A stretch of DNA of 64,000 nucleotides from Anaerolinea sp. (lineage in GTDB: Bacteria > Chloroflexota > Anaerolineae > Anaerolineales > Anaerolineaceae): contig JARKOV010000145.1 in the NCBI GenBank assembly GCA_029975965.1, positions 1-64,000 of the forward strand, written 5' to 3'. The position numbers and the translations under genes are program-made. Under the pieces are notes generated by a model. That model made no database searches. It was given only the letters and a program-made list of their open reading frames with translations, and had not been told where the DNA came from. The stretch's first letter is position 1. Each line of letters opens with the position of its first letter. Of this stretch, positions 33,339 through 42,069 are shown one piece after another.

Positions 33339-34469
33339 ATGGATGTATTCGACCAGTTGATTGTACAGCCTAATCACAATACAACCCTCGCCCACCAATT
33401 GCGACAGCAGTTGACCTGGATGATTGCCAATGGGCAGCTCAAGGCAGGTGACAGGCTGCCCACGGTTCACCAGATGGCAGAACGCCTGGGCATCAATTTG
33501 CACACCGTTCGCAAAGCTTACCAGAATTTACAGGCGGTTGGGTTGATCGAAACGCGTCGCGGTCGTGGAACCCACGTGCTGCCCTTTGATTTGCATCGAT
33601 TCGCACAGGCCACACGAGCGCAGCGCACCCACACCGTTGGGGTCATCGTGCCTTCGTGGAGCAACCCCTTCTATCACGCTTTTCTCCAGGGGGTGGAGGA
33701 GATTGCCGGAGAAGACCAGACCTTGATCTTTCTGTGCAACACGCATGACGATCCAGATGCTGCCTGGCGCGACTTTGCCCGCCTGTCGGCAAAACAGGTG
33801 GACGGAATCCTGATCGCGTCGCATGATATCGCCGAGGCGCTCACACCCGTCCAGCCAGACAGCCCGCAGCCCCATGAGCTGCCCTATGTCACCGTGGATT
33901 GGCCCGGTTGCGCCGGCTACTCGGTGCAAATCGACCTGGAATCTGCCGGGTACCTGGCTACCCGGCACCTTCTCGACCACGAGCGCCACCGCCCCGGCCT
34001 GATCACCTTCGCGCTGAATTCCGCCAACATCCAACCGGTCAATGCGGGATACGAACGCGCCCTGAGAGAGAGAGGGCTGCCGGTCGATCCAGACCGGATC
34101 ATCCGGGTGCCGGCCTTCGACCCGGCGGCAGGCGCGGAAGGCGCGCGCCGCCTGCTGGAATTAAAAATACCTCCCGACGCCATCTTTGCCATCTCCGACA
34201 CCCTGGCTTTAGGAGCCATGCAGGCGATCAAAGCGGCAGGGTTCCGCATCCCAGGCGATATCGCCCTGGTGGGCTTCAACGATATCCCCATTGCAGCCCT
34301 CGTCGAGCCTCAACTCACCACGGTCGCCGCCCCGACCGTCCAATTGGGCCGGGAGGCGATGAAAATGCTCCAGACCTTGATCGAAGGCAGGCGGCCGCCT
34401 CGCCGGAGCATCACCCTGCCAACCTCACTGATCATCCGGCAAAGCTGTGGCGAGCATCCACAGCATTGA
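33339..34469 (+). CDS. AraR-like regulator: GntR-type HTH with LacI-type sensor
   Basis: 376 residues. Residues 1-75 are a GntR-family winged helix (LAHQLRQQLTWMIANGQLKA, then LPTVHQMAERLGINLHTVRK and ETRRGRGTHV). Residues 95-370 are a type 1 periplasmic-binding-like effector domain as in LacI: VGVIVPSWSNPFYHAFLQGV, DGILIASHDI, the DxxxAGYLATRHLLDHERHR strand-helix, AIFAISDTLALGAMQAIK and LVGFNDIPIAALVEPQLTTV. This domain pairing is that of AraR, the arabinose repressor of Bacillus. The protein should release DNA when a sugar binds. The perfect palindrome directly upstream is its likely own operator. The sugar-oxidation operon at 36002-39487 is a nearby candidate target, though no copy of the palindrome was seen before it. 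Confidence 0.88.
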   Translation: MDVFDQLIVQPNHNTTLAHQLRQQLTWMIANGQLKAGDRLPTVHQMAERLGINLHTVRKAYQNLQAVGLIETRRGRGTHVLPFDLHRFAQATRAQRTHTVGVIVPSWSNPFYHAFLQGVEEIAGEDQTLIFLCNTHDDPDAAWRDFARLSAKQVDGILIASHDIAEALTPVQPDSPQPHELPYVTVDWPGCAGYSVQIDLESAGYLATRHLLDHERHRPGLITFALNSANIQPVNAGYERALRERGLPVDPDRIIRVPAFDPAAGAEGARRLLELKIPPDAIFAISDTLALGAMQAIKAAGFRIPGDIALVGFNDIPIAALVEPQLTTVAAPTVQLGREAMKMLQTLIEGRRPPRRSITLPTSLIIRQSCGEHPQH

Positions 34470-34551
34470 ACAAAGCGCCTTTCCAGTTCCCTTATGAAGT
34501 ACCGGTAAATGAAATCTTGCAGGCTCAATGACCGTTTCTTCAGGAGGGAGC

Positions 34552-35349
34552 ATGTTTACGCAAAAAAACGTCCGAATATTTGGCCTGGGATGCATCCTTC
34601 TCACCCTGCTGGCAGGTTGCGCCGCGCCAAAAACGCTACCCGAAGGCCCTGAGGCAGAATGGAACCTGGTGGTGATCGGTGATTCGAGCATGTGGGAATT
34701 GGGCGAAGCCCTCGCCAGCCAGATCGAAAAAGATCGCGGGGTGAAGGTCGTCCTGAACGATTTCGCCCTGCCCTCTTTGAGCGCCGGAAAGGTGCTGGAA
34801 GCCCTCGAAACCGGCAAATCGGCCAACGCCCGGCTGGAGCAAATGCAGGCTGCGGTGAAGGAGGCCGAAATGGTGGTGATATTTCTCAATCCCCTGGACT
34901 CGGTCGACCCCACAAACCCGCTGGATTTATACGGCTGTTTCACCGTAAGCCAACCTAAGGCGTGCGGGATGGAAACCTTCGCCCGGTACACCGCCGATTT
35001 GCAGGCAATCTGGGGGAAGATTATCGAGCTGCGCGCCGGCCAGCCCACCATCCTGCGCGCTACGGACATCTATAACCCCCTCGTCGCCGACTGGGAGCGG
35101 GTCGGTATCTACGAGGCGTGCAATGTGTGCTGGGAAAATATGTCTGCGGCTGCGCGCCAGGCAGCCGATGCCCACGGCATTCCATTCCTGAGCCGTTATG
35201 ATGCATTCAACGGCGCAGATCACCGGGAAGACCCCAACCAGAAGGGGTACATCGATGAAGACGGCGAACACCCCACCCCAATGGGTAGTCAGGCTACTGC
35301 CGAGCTGCTCATCAAGATCGGATACGAGCCAGATATTCCGCAAAAATGA
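34552..35349 (+). CDS. SGNH/GDSL-family hydrolase lipoprotein
   Basis: 265 residues from the ATG at 34552, with CAGGAGGGAG directly upstream. The signal ends in the lipobox LAGC (C21). The SGNH hydrolase core is recognisable: block I VVIGDSSMWELG with the nucleophile Ser, a conserved FLNPLDS segment near the block III position, and the C-terminal catalytic pair in YIDEDGEHPTPMGSQ (D-x-x-H). The fold acts on esters of carbohydrates or lipids; here the enzyme is membrane-anchored outside. Four Cys (two in the insert YGCFTVSQPKACG, two in EACNVCWE) could form disulphides. It follows the AraR-like regulator by 82 bases and may share regulation. Confidence 0.83.
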   Translation: MFTQKNVRIFGLGCILLTLLAGCAAPKTLPEGPEAEWNLVVIGDSSMWELGEALASQIEKDRGVKVVLNDFALPSLSAGKVLEALETGKSANARLEQMQAAVKEAEMVVIFLNPLDSVDPTNPLDLYGCFTVSQPKACGMETFARYTADLQAIWGKIIELRAGQPTILRATDIYNPLVADWERVGIYEACNVCWENMSAAARQAADAHGIPFLSRYDAFNGADHREDPNQKGYIDEDGEHPTPMGSQATAELLIKIGYEPDIPQK

Positions 35350-35420
35350 TCCGCTTCACCCTCATCCGGCGTCGGCAGAACGCGGGGTACTCGATCCAAT
35401 CCGATTATGGATCTTGTTAT

Positions 35421-35466
35421 CTGTAAAATGTGGGCTTAGCCCCACATTTTACAGAAAAATTAAAAA
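35421..35466. repeat. Dispersed palindromic repeat A, copy 2
   Basis: A perfect 14-base stem (CTGTAAAATGTGGG at 35421-35434, complement at 35441-35454) with the loop CTTAGC, followed by AAAAATTAAA as in copy 1 at 20635-20704. It lies in the gap after the SGNH lipoprotein gene and has no T-run, so it does not look like a standard terminator. Confidence 0.72.
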
Positions 35467-35520
35467 AATCTCCAATCCCGTGTCGCGACCAGGCTCAGCC
35501 TGGTCAAGAAGGGAACTAAA

Positions 35521-35970
35521 ATGAGTAAAAAGATCGCCTGGGCTATGATCGGCTGGTGTTGCCTGTTCGCCCTCTGGCTGACCGTGGGCTGCGGTGGCAT
35601 GCCCGTGGAGCCAACCCTGACGTTCAGCAATGACGCCTGCAGCTATTCCGGGCCTACGAAAATTCCATCCGAGTTCCAAATCACCTGGGCCGTCGAGGAA
35701 AATGAACACCCGGCAGCCATCTATGCAATCGTCACCCTCGATCCAGGCAAATCGGTTGAAGAGCTCTCCAAAATACTGGCTGAGGAACCACCTCCCGCAT
35801 GGGTGCACAAGTTGAGTTATGACACCGCATTGACGACCGGCACATTCACGAAGTCATTCGATCTGGGCTCCAACGCTTCCTTTCAAGGCGGCCCTATCTA
35901 CATGGTCTGCTTCTACGCCGATCAAAGTGCCGCTTTTGGGGCAGTCGGGCCGATCGAGGTGCGAGATTAG
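35521..35970 (+). CDS. Small lipoprotein of unknown function
   Basis: 149 residues with a lipoprotein signal: charged MSKK, hydrophobic AWAMIGWCCLFALWLTV, lipobox VGC (C24). The mature part is beta-rich (TLTFSNDACSYSGPTKIPSE, FQITWAVEENEHPAAIYAIV, GGPIYMVCFYADQSAAFG) and reads like a small immunoglobulin-like domain with one possible disulphide (Cys at about 40 and 133). The segment LDPGKSVEELSKILAEEPPP is helical. I do not recognise a family. A GGAACT-like weak ribosome site precedes the ATG. It is a single gene between repeat A copy 2 and the convergent dehydrogenase operon. Confidence 0.72.
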   Translation: MSKKIAWAMIGWCCLFALWLTVGCGGMPVEPTLTFSNDACSYSGPTKIPSEFQITWAVEENEHPAAIYAIVTLDPGKSVEELSKILAEEPPPAWVHKLSYDTALTTGTFTKSFDLGSNASFQGGPIYMVCFYADQSAAFGAVGPIEVRD

Positions 35971-36001
35971 GCAGGCGATATCGCGCGCCAGGGCACGCGG
36001 A

Positions 36002-37588
36002 TCAGGCAATATCCCGCTGCGACCACTCGCCGTCGATCAAGCGCCACATTGTCCCGGTGGGGTTTGGATCCTTTAACTCGGGCGGCAGGCGATGAGCGCG
36101 GACGTTGTCGTAGCAGTGCAGCGCGGCGAAACGCAGCAGAGAAGCCGGGATGCCCACCGCGGTGAAACCCGGGTGCCCGGTGGCGGGAAACGGCCCGCCG
36201 TGATTCATCGAAGGCACCACCGCTACCCCGGTCGGCATCTTGTCGTTGAGCAGGCGGCCCACCTTCTGGCGCAGCACTGGTTCGAGCAGGTCGTACAGCG
36301 CGTCATCCTCACCGCCGGTGTGGCTGTAGATGCAGCCGGTCAGGTTCCCCTCCAGGCGGTCGGCGATCTCCAGCAGTTGCTGGGCGTCACGGGCCAGGAC
36401 CGTCAGGTTGACCGTGCCAAATGCTTCCGTCTGCAGCGCGTGGGGGTGCTTGAGGAACGCCTCACCCGATGCCCGCAGCAGCGTGTTGTCAAAACAGAAA
36501 CCCGTCCCTTCCACCGGGTTGCCCCCGGTGACGATCTCGGCGCCGTGTTCCACCAGCACCTTGACCCCCTCCGAAATGCCCTTCACGCCCCCTGCGCCCA
36601 ACAAGATACCGGGCGGCCTGCTGGCGAACAAGGCCCTCACCTGCTCGAGGAATGCCAGGCCGTCCGCATTTTCCACCAGGATGGTCAGGCCGGGATTGGT
36701 GCAAAACTGTCCGGCGCCCAACGAGCAGGAATTGAACAACTCGGCGGCCACCTGGGCAAAGCGCTCGCGCAGCGCCCCCGGCAGCACGAAGATTGGGTTG
36801 ACGCTGGACATCTCCAGGTAGATGGGCTTGCCGGCTTTATCCGCCGCAGCCTTCAGCTCCAGACCGGCGGCGCGGCTGCCGGTGAAGCCGGTCGCCCCCA
36901 CCAGCGGGTGCGACACCAGTTGCAGCCCCACCTCGCGCGGCGTGCGGTAGAGCAGTTGCACCATCCCGCCCGGCAATCCGCTCTCCTGCACGGCTTCGAA
37001 GGCCAATTCGGCAAACAGCTTCGTCGTCCCGGGATGACCGGTGTTGGCCTTGGCGATCACCGGGTTGCCAGCGGCGATTGCCGCGGCGAAGTCACCCCCG
37101 GCCGCCGAATTGAAAGCAAAAGGGAAGTTGTTCGGTCCGAAAACGACCACCGCCCCACCCAGGGGGGCGTACATGGAGCGAATGTTGCTGGCCGTGTCGA
37201 TCGTCGCCTTCTTCCAGGAGCGTTCGCGAGCGGCATGGGCGGCCTGGCGAAGCTGGTTGGTCGTCCGTGGGAGCTCGCTCGAGCGCAGGCGAGGCTCGAC
37301 CGGCAAAGCCGTTTCGAGGCTGCCCAGCGCCGACAGGCCGTCGGCATGCGCGTCGATTTTGTCCGCGAAGAGCTCGAGAAAATGGGCGATATCTTCGGGG
37401 GAATGCGAGCGCAACGCGACCACAGCCTCTTGTGCGCTGTGCAGCGCCATCTCCACCTCCTCCAACCCTGAGACAGGGTACTGGGCGGGGAGCGGCGCTT
37501 TGGTCGAGGGATCGTACGCTGAAAAGGACCCGACCGGGCACAGGGAGGCGCGCCATTCGCCGGCAATGAGCACGGGTTCTAGAGCCAT
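36002..37588 (-). CDS. Alpha-ketoglutarate semialdehyde (2,5-dioxovalerate) dehydrogenase
   Basis: 528 residues, full length for this aldehyde dehydrogenase subgroup. The catalytic Cys is C296 in GAGQFCTNPGL, the general-base Glu lies in IYLEMSSVNPIFVLP (about 262), and the cofactor region has GNPVIAKANTGHPGTT and the GFTGSRAAG loop. The motifs FGPNNFPFAFNSAAGGDFAA and the C-terminal NHGGPFPATG are typical of NADP-using 2,5-dioxovalerate dehydrogenases. The reaction converts alpha-ketoglutarate semialdehyde to alpha-ketoglutarate, the last step of non-phosphorylating pentose and uronate oxidation. It is the last gene of an operon with an AraD1-like dehydratase and a sugar dehydrogenase, which supports this assignment over a general aldehyde dehydrogenase. 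Confidence 0.9.
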   Translation of the reverse strand: MALEPVLIAGEWRASLCPVGSFSAYDPSTKAPLPAQYPVSGLEEVEMALHSAQEAVVALRSHSPEDIAHFLELFADKIDAHADGLSALGSLETALPVEPRLRSSELPRTTNQLRQAAHAARERSWKKATIDTASNIRSMYAPLGGAVVVFGPNNFPFAFNSAAGGDFAAAIAAGNPVIAKANTGHPGTTKLFAELAFEAVQESGLPGGMVQLLYRTPREVGLQLVSHPLVGATGFTGSRAAGLELKAAADKAGKPIYLEMSSVNPIFVLPGALRERFAQVAAELFNSCSLGAGQFCTNPGLTILVENADGLAFLEQVRALFASRPPGILLGAGGVKGISEGVKVLVEHGAEIVTGGNPVEGTGFCFDNTLLRASGEAFLKHPHALQTEAFGTVNLTVLARDAQQLLEIADRLEGNLTGCIYSHTGGEDDALYDLLEPVLRQKVGRLLNDKMPTGVAVVPSMNHGGPFPATGHPGFTAVGIPASLLRFAALHCYDNVRAHRLPPELKDPNPTGTMWRLIDGEWSQRDIA

Positions 37589-37624
37589 GTTTCCTCGTCT
37601 TGGTCAGACCAAAATAGGTTCCAT

Positions 37625-38476
37625 TTAATCCGAAGGTCGATCTTTGCCCGCTGCGGCCAGCGCCCGTTCGTTGCTATCGAGGGGCACAAATCCCAGCACT
37701 TGCCGGGCATGATCCAGATCCACCCAGCGATAACGATTGTCGGACACCCCGTAACAGACTTCGAAGACCGGACGGGCGGTCGCCGCCAGGGCAAGATCGA
37801 TCAGGTTGACACAGTCGCGCTGGCTGAACCAGAAGGACTGCGCGTAGGGGTACTGGTCGCAAAGGTCCTCTTTATTGACATACCCGATGCGCAGGCAAAC
37901 GGTCGAGATGCCGTAGGCGTCGGCATAAGTGCGGCAAATCGCCTCGCCAAACACCTTGCTGGCGGCATAGGGCTCGGTCGGGCGCGGCTCGTCCCGGTGG
38001 GTGATCAGCGGCAGCGGATTGGGGACATCTGCCAGCCGGCCCTCGTTGATCGAGAGATACGGCTCGGAGAAGCTGTAATAACCATAGCTGACGCGGATCG
38101 AGCTGGCATACACCAGGCGCTTGACGCCGGCCAGGCGGCAGGCTTCGAGGACGTTGTAGGTGCCGATCATATTGCTGTGCAGCACGCTCTCAAAAGAAGC
38201 TTCCGGCCCGGGGGCGGCGCCGATATGCAGCACCGCGTCCATGCCGTCGATCGCCTCCCGAACGGCGCGCGCATCGCCCAGGTCGGCCAGGGTGAAATGG
38301 TCGTCGGGAAGCTGTAAGACGGCGTCCCGATCCGCGCGCGCAGAGCCGGCTTTCCTCCGGCTGCTGCCGTAAACGTCGTACAGGTCGGGCCGGCGGCTCA
38401 GGTGAGCGTACATCAGATTGCCGATCAGGCCGTACACGCCGGTGATGTGGACTTTCAATGGCACGGGTGCGCTCAT
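37625..38476 (-). CDS. NAD-dependent epimerase/dehydratase family, uronate-dehydrogenase-like
   Basis: 283 residues, an extended short-chain dehydrogenase. The dinucleotide-binding start is HITGVYGLIGNLM (G-x2-G-x2-G pattern, residues 11-23), followed by HIGAAPGPEASFESVLHSNM, YASSIRVSYGYY and the catalytic YAASKVFGE (Y-x3-K). These segments match the uronate dehydrogenase group, which oxidises galacturonate or glucuronate to the aldarolactone with NAD, better than the nucleotide-sugar epimerases. It sits 12 bases after the AraD1-like gene and 36 bases before the semialdehyde dehydrogenase. A pentose dehydrogenase role is an alternative given its partners. Confidence 0.82.
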   Translation of the reverse strand: MSAPVPLKVHITGVYGLIGNLMYAHLSRRPDLYDVYGSSRRKAGSARADRDAVLQLPDDHFTLADLGDARAVREAIDGMDAVLHIGAAPGPEASFESVLHSNMIGTYNVLEACRLAGVKRLVYASSIRVSYGYYSFSEPYLSINEGRLADVPNPLPLITHRDEPRPTEPYAASKVFGEAICRTYADAYGISTVCLRIGYVNKEDLCDQYPYAQSFWFSQRDCVNLIDLALAATARPVFEVCYGVSDNRYRWVDLDHARQVLGFVPLDSNERALAAAGKDRPSD

Positions 38477-38488
38477 CGGTTTACTCGC

Positions 38489-39487
38489 TCACAGCGCCCT
38501 GATGGATACCATCCCAGACGGCTCACTCGACTGCGTGAGCGTGTTGCGCAACGGGCGGCCGAACTGCGGGGCAGAGATCACGAAGCGGTCGCCGGGTTGG
38601 GTGACAATCCCCGCGTTGCGGCTCAACGTGGCGGTGCCAAAGAAATGGCAGTGGGCATCGCCGGGCTGCCGGAAGAGGTCGTACTTGAAATGGTGGTGCT
38701 CCAGGTTGGCGATGGTGTACGACATGTGCTCCTCGCCGCTCAAGAAGGGCGCTTCCCACAGCGTTTTGCCGTCCCGCTGGATGCCAACCAGGCCGGAGAC
38801 CCGCGCGGGTGGCGCGCCGGTGATCAGCTCGGGGCCAAAGGAGCACGGCCGGAGCTTGGAATGGGCCAGGTAGAGGTAATTTTGCGCCTCCATCACGTGG
38901 TCCGAAAACTCGTTGCCCAGCGCAAATCCCAGCCGCAGAACATCGCCTGTCTCGTTGACCACGTATAACCCGACCAGCTCCGCCTCTTCGCCGCCGTCGA
39001 GCGCAAACGACGGGCTTTCGATCGGGCGCTCGGGGGCCACGATGTTGTAACCGTTGCCTTTGTAGAACCACTCCGGCTGCACGCTGATCTGGCCGTCCGG
39101 GGGCTTTCCACCCTGGATACCAAGCTGGAACAGGCGCATCGAATCGGTCAGCGGCGCGCTCGATTCGGGCCTGGCGTGCATCGAGTCGCGCGCCTGGGCG
39201 CTGCCCAGGTGGGTCAGGCCGGTGCCGGTCACCAGAAAGTGCGCCGGGTCTGGGTGGTCGAGGGGCGGCAGCAGTCGGCGGTCGGCGACGACCTGGTCGT
39301 AATCGGCCCATTCGCCTCCGGTGCGCTCCCCAGCCAGGTCTTCCAACGACACGCCTTTGCGACCGGCCTCGAGCGCCAGGTCGTACAGGCGCTTCACGCC
39401 CGGCAATACCACCAGATGCCGTTCGTCGGCGCTGACCGTTGCTACCCGCCGGTCGCCGTTTTCACTAAAAAACTGCACAAAGCGCAT
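38489..39487 (-). CDS. araD1: AraD1/GguC-like fumarylacetoacetase-fold dehydratase
   Basis: 332 residues from the ATG at 39487, with AAGGAGGA upstream. The protein matches the AraD1 (GguC) group of the FAH superfamily: GTGLTHLGSAQARDSMH near residue 95-111, PEWFYKGNGYNIVAP, a metal-binding acidic trio in DGGEEAELVGLYV with the later NEFSDHV, and GTATLSRNAGIVTQPGDRF near the C-terminus. Members are predicted to dehydrate 2-keto-3-deoxy-L-arabonate to alpha-ketoglutarate semialdehyde, a role supplied here by genome context of the family rather than by this sequence. It is the first gene of the sugar-oxidation operon; a TATAAT on the minus strand (39546-39541) lies 54 bases upstream. Confidence 0.83.
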   Translation of the reverse strand: MRFVQFFSENGDRRVATVSADERHLVVLPGVKRLYDLALEAGRKGVSLEDLAGERTGGEWADYDQVVADRRLLPPLDHPDPAHFLVTGTGLTHLGSAQARDSMHARPESSAPLTDSMRLFQLGIQGGKPPDGQISVQPEWFYKGNGYNIVAPERPIESPSFALDGGEEAELVGLYVVNETGDVLRLGFALGNEFSDHVMEAQNYLYLAHSKLRPCSFGPELITGAPPARVSGLVGIQRDGKTLWEAPFLSGEEHMSYTIANLEHHHFKYDLFRQPGDAHCHFFGTATLSRNAGIVTQPGDRFVISAPQFGRPLRNTLTQSSEPSGMVSIRAL

Positions 39488-39553
39488 GCCGTCCTCCTTC
39501 ACACCGACCCATTTTCCCACCGGGCAATCCAGCCGTCTTCATTATAGATGGCC

Positions 39554-40276
39554 TCAGCGCAGATCGGCCAGGATGCCGCGCCAATCCGCCGTGCGGATCA
39601 ACTCTCCTCGCCGCATGGCTTCTCGCTCCACGCTGTGGAGGATCTCCCGTTTACGTTGGCGATCTGCCTCGCCGAGCAGGCGAACCGCATTTTGCCAGAC
39701 AGACTCGCGCCAGTGCGTGATCAAGCGGCTGATCAGCCTCTCGTCCGCGCGACCCAGCAACTGGTCGACCACTGCAAGGACCGGCATGGCAGGCTCGAGG
39801 ACTTCGTCCTGCACGGCGTCGATGGTGCTGCCAATTACCTCGTTGACCCGGCAATGATCCAGGTAACGCAGCTCGCGCTGGCGGGGTGAATCGGCGGCCC
39901 ATTCCGGCTCGAGCAAGTCGACCAGGGTCAGCACCAGGTCATAATTGATGTGCGCGTTGACCCCCAGCAGCAGTTGCTGCAGCGCCCACGCCTTCGGGTC
40001 GCGGGTCGCGCCGTGCGCCAGCAACCAGACCTGCGGCGCCTGGTCTGGGTCGCGCTCGAAGTCGTCCAGGGCCACAAAGTAATAATCGGCGAAACGGTGC
40101 AGCAAGCGGTTGACCCAGGCGCAGTCGGCAAATTCCTGCCGCTCGATTGCCCCGAGCATGTTGCTCGTCATCATCGCATAACAGCGCAAGAAGATAAAGC
40201 GCTGGTCGGCTTGCGTTTGCCAGCGCTCAGCGAGCTGCCGCATTCGGTTCACCACGGGTGCATCTCTCTCCACCAT
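39554..40276 (-). CDS. DUF5995 family protein
   Basis: 240 residues, mostly helical, no signal peptide. The family signature is the segment LLLGVNAHINYDLVLTLVDL (about 120-139), together with WVNRLLHRFADYYFVALDDF upstream and IGSTIDAVQDEVLEPAMPVL downstream. His and Asp residues within these helices could bind a metal, but no activity is known for the family. The start at 40276 was taken as the first ATG. It lies 66 bases upstream of araD1 in the same direction, so co-transcription is possible, though araD1 also has a -10-like box in the gap. Confidence 0.75.
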   Translation of the reverse strand: MVERDAPVVNRMRQLAERWQTQADQRFIFLRCYAMMTSNMLGAIERQEFADCAWVNRLLHRFADYYFVALDDFERDPDQAPQVWLLAHGATRDPKAWALQQLLLGVNAHINYDLVLTLVDLLEPEWAADSPRQRELRYLDHCRVNEVIGSTIDAVQDEVLEPAMPVLAVVDQLLGRADERLISRLITHWRESVWQNAVRLLGEADRQRKREILHSVEREAMRRGELIRTADWRGILADLR

Positions 40277-40432
40277 GCTCGTCCCCTGTTATCCGCCACG
40301 ATTCACCCAATCGACTGCTTAATTGTAAAGGAAAATGCAACCTCGCAGGCGTTAATTCGTTATATCGATCAGCAAGACCATCCCTCTGGCTCATTTTCCT
40401 GTTCCCTGGCCGCGTGGAGGCAAAACAGCGCC

Positions 40433-41800
40433 TTGGCAACCTCATCCAGACCCGCACCTTCACGCCCCCAAGGGATGCTTGGCTTCAGCATCGTCTGGGC
40501 GGGACAAATCATCTCGGTGCTTGCCTCGAGCATGACCCAATTTGCCCTGACCATCTGGGCGTATCAGGAGACCGGCAGCGCCACCGCGCTTGGGGCACTG
40601 AACACCACCTTCATCCTGCCTTTCCTGCTCCTCTCGCCCATCGCCGGGGTGATGGTCGATCGCTACAACCGCAAGCTGATGATGATGGTCAGCGACCTGA
40701 CCGCGGTCGTGGCAACCACCGGCATCTTGATCATCCAGGCTACCGGCGAGTTGCAGATCTGGCACCTGTACATCGCGTCCGCGATCAACGGCCTGGGCAA
40801 CACCTTTCAATGGCCGGCCTATTCAGCCGCGATCAGCACCATGGTGCCAAAAGCGAATTACAGCCGCGCCAACGGCATGATGTCCCTGATCGAATCGGGC
40901 CCCGGCGTGCTGGCGCCCATGCTGGCTGGCGCGCTGCTGCCCATCCTGCGCCTGCAGGGCATCTTAATCCTGGATGTGGTCACCTTCTTCCTGGCGATCG
41001 GCGCTCTGTTGATCGTCCATGTGCCCCAACCCCCGCGCACCGTCGAGGGGCAGGCCGAGCGCGGCGGCCTGGTCCGCGAAGCCGCATACGGATTTCGCTA
41101 CATCTTCGCCCGCCGCGGCCTGCTTGGCCTGCTGGTTTTCTTCATCACCCTCAACTTCATCATCGGACTCTCGGCCTCGCTGTTCGCGCCGTTCATCTTG
41201 TCCCGCACCGGCAATAACAGCGCCGCCCTCGGCGCGGTGCAATCGGCGTACGCCATCGGCGCTGTGGTGGGCGGGTTGTTGATCAGCCTATGGGGCGGCT
41301 TCAAACGGCGCATGACCAGCATTTTCATCGGTGAAGCGCTCACCGGTCTGTTCGCGCTGGTGCTGTTTGGACTCGGGCAAAGCCTGCCGGTCTGGATCGC
41401 CGCGGCGATCGTGGGGGCCATCTTCCCGGTCTTCACCAACGGTGCCAGCCAGGCCATCTGGCAGGCCAAGGTCGCCCCCGACTTGCAGGGTCGGGTCTTC
41501 TCCGCGCGCCGCATGATCGCCTGGTCGATCACCCCGATCACGCCCTTGCTGGCCGGGGCGCTGGCCGATTTCGTCACCGAACCCGCCATGCTGTCCAACA
41601 CCTGGTTATCTGCTACGTTCGGCGGATTGGTCGGCGCCACGCCCGGCTCGGGAATGGCGCTGCAGTTCGTGTTGACCGGCTTGGCGTACATGGCCGTCGC
41701 GGGCATCACCTTTTTGCTCTTCCCGGTCGTGCGCGACCTGGAGGATCACCTGCCCGACCATGACCAGTTGGAACGCGCAGAGGACCAGACGGGGCAATAG
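40433..41800 (+). CDS. MFS exporter of the enterobactin/macrolide-efflux type
   Basis: About 455 residues. Twelve transmembrane helices are predicted; the family pattern is clear: FSIVWAGQIISVLASSMTQF near the N-terminus, the loop SPIAGVMVDRYNRKLMMMVS, QWPAYSAAISTMVPKANYSR, and RVFSARRMIAWSITPITPLL in the second half. This fits the MFS_3/EntS-like drug or siderophore exporters. The start is uncertain: a TTG at 40433 has a GGAGG 12 bases upstream and gives a normal-length N-terminus, whereas the first ATG (40475) has no spacing for its AAGGG and would shorten helix 1. It is a single gene divergent from the DUF5995 gene. Confidence 0.83.
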   Translation: MATSSRPAPSRPQGMLGFSIVWAGQIISVLASSMTQFALTIWAYQETGSATALGALNTTFILPFLLLSPIAGVMVDRYNRKLMMMVSDLTAVVATTGILIIQATGELQIWHLYIASAINGLGNTFQWPAYSAAISTMVPKANYSRANGMMSLIESGPGVLAPMLAGALLPILRLQGILILDVVTFFLAIGALLIVHVPQPPRTVEGQAERGGLVREAAYGFRYIFARRGLLGLLVFFITLNFIIGLSASLFAPFILSRTGNNSAALGAVQSAYAIGAVVGGLLISLWGGFKRRMTSIFIGEALTGLFALVLFGLGQSLPVWIAAAIVGAIFPVFTNGASQAIWQAKVAPDLQGRVFSARRMIAWSITPITPLLAGALADFVTEPAMLSNTWLSATFGGLVGATPGSGMALQFVLTGLAYMAVAGITFLLFPVVRDLEDHLPDHDQLERAEDQTGQ

Positions 41801-42069
41801 CCAGACTTGTACACTGTTTGTAATGGTTTTGTAATCGCCCAATTGGTTTTCTATTCGCTTTCCGGCATATAATAAATTTGCTATCCGTGAAATTCGCACC
41901 CATTACCGGTTTTCCTATCCGTACCAAACAACCGAGCAATGGGCATCGCTCAACCACGCGCCCCTGAGCAGCGGGCACACCCCTGAAGCCACGCGGTCCC
42001 CATCCTCCAGACAATTCGCACCAGGCGCAGCCGCATAGTGCGGCTGGCGCGGACGACAGGAGCGTGCTC

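Noticed and set aside
35971..36001. Possible small gene between the lipoprotein and the dehydrogenase
   Set aside because: The gap of 31 bases is too short and holds no start signal.
36092..37471. 459-codon frame opposite the semialdehyde dehydrogenase gene
   Set aside because: No start signal and no domain; the dehydrogenase on the other strand has full-length conserved motifs.
39950..40432. In-frame extension upstream of the MFS exporter
   Set aside because: It is antisense to the DUF5995 gene and adds about 160 residues foreign to the MFS family; the TTG at 40433 is preferred.
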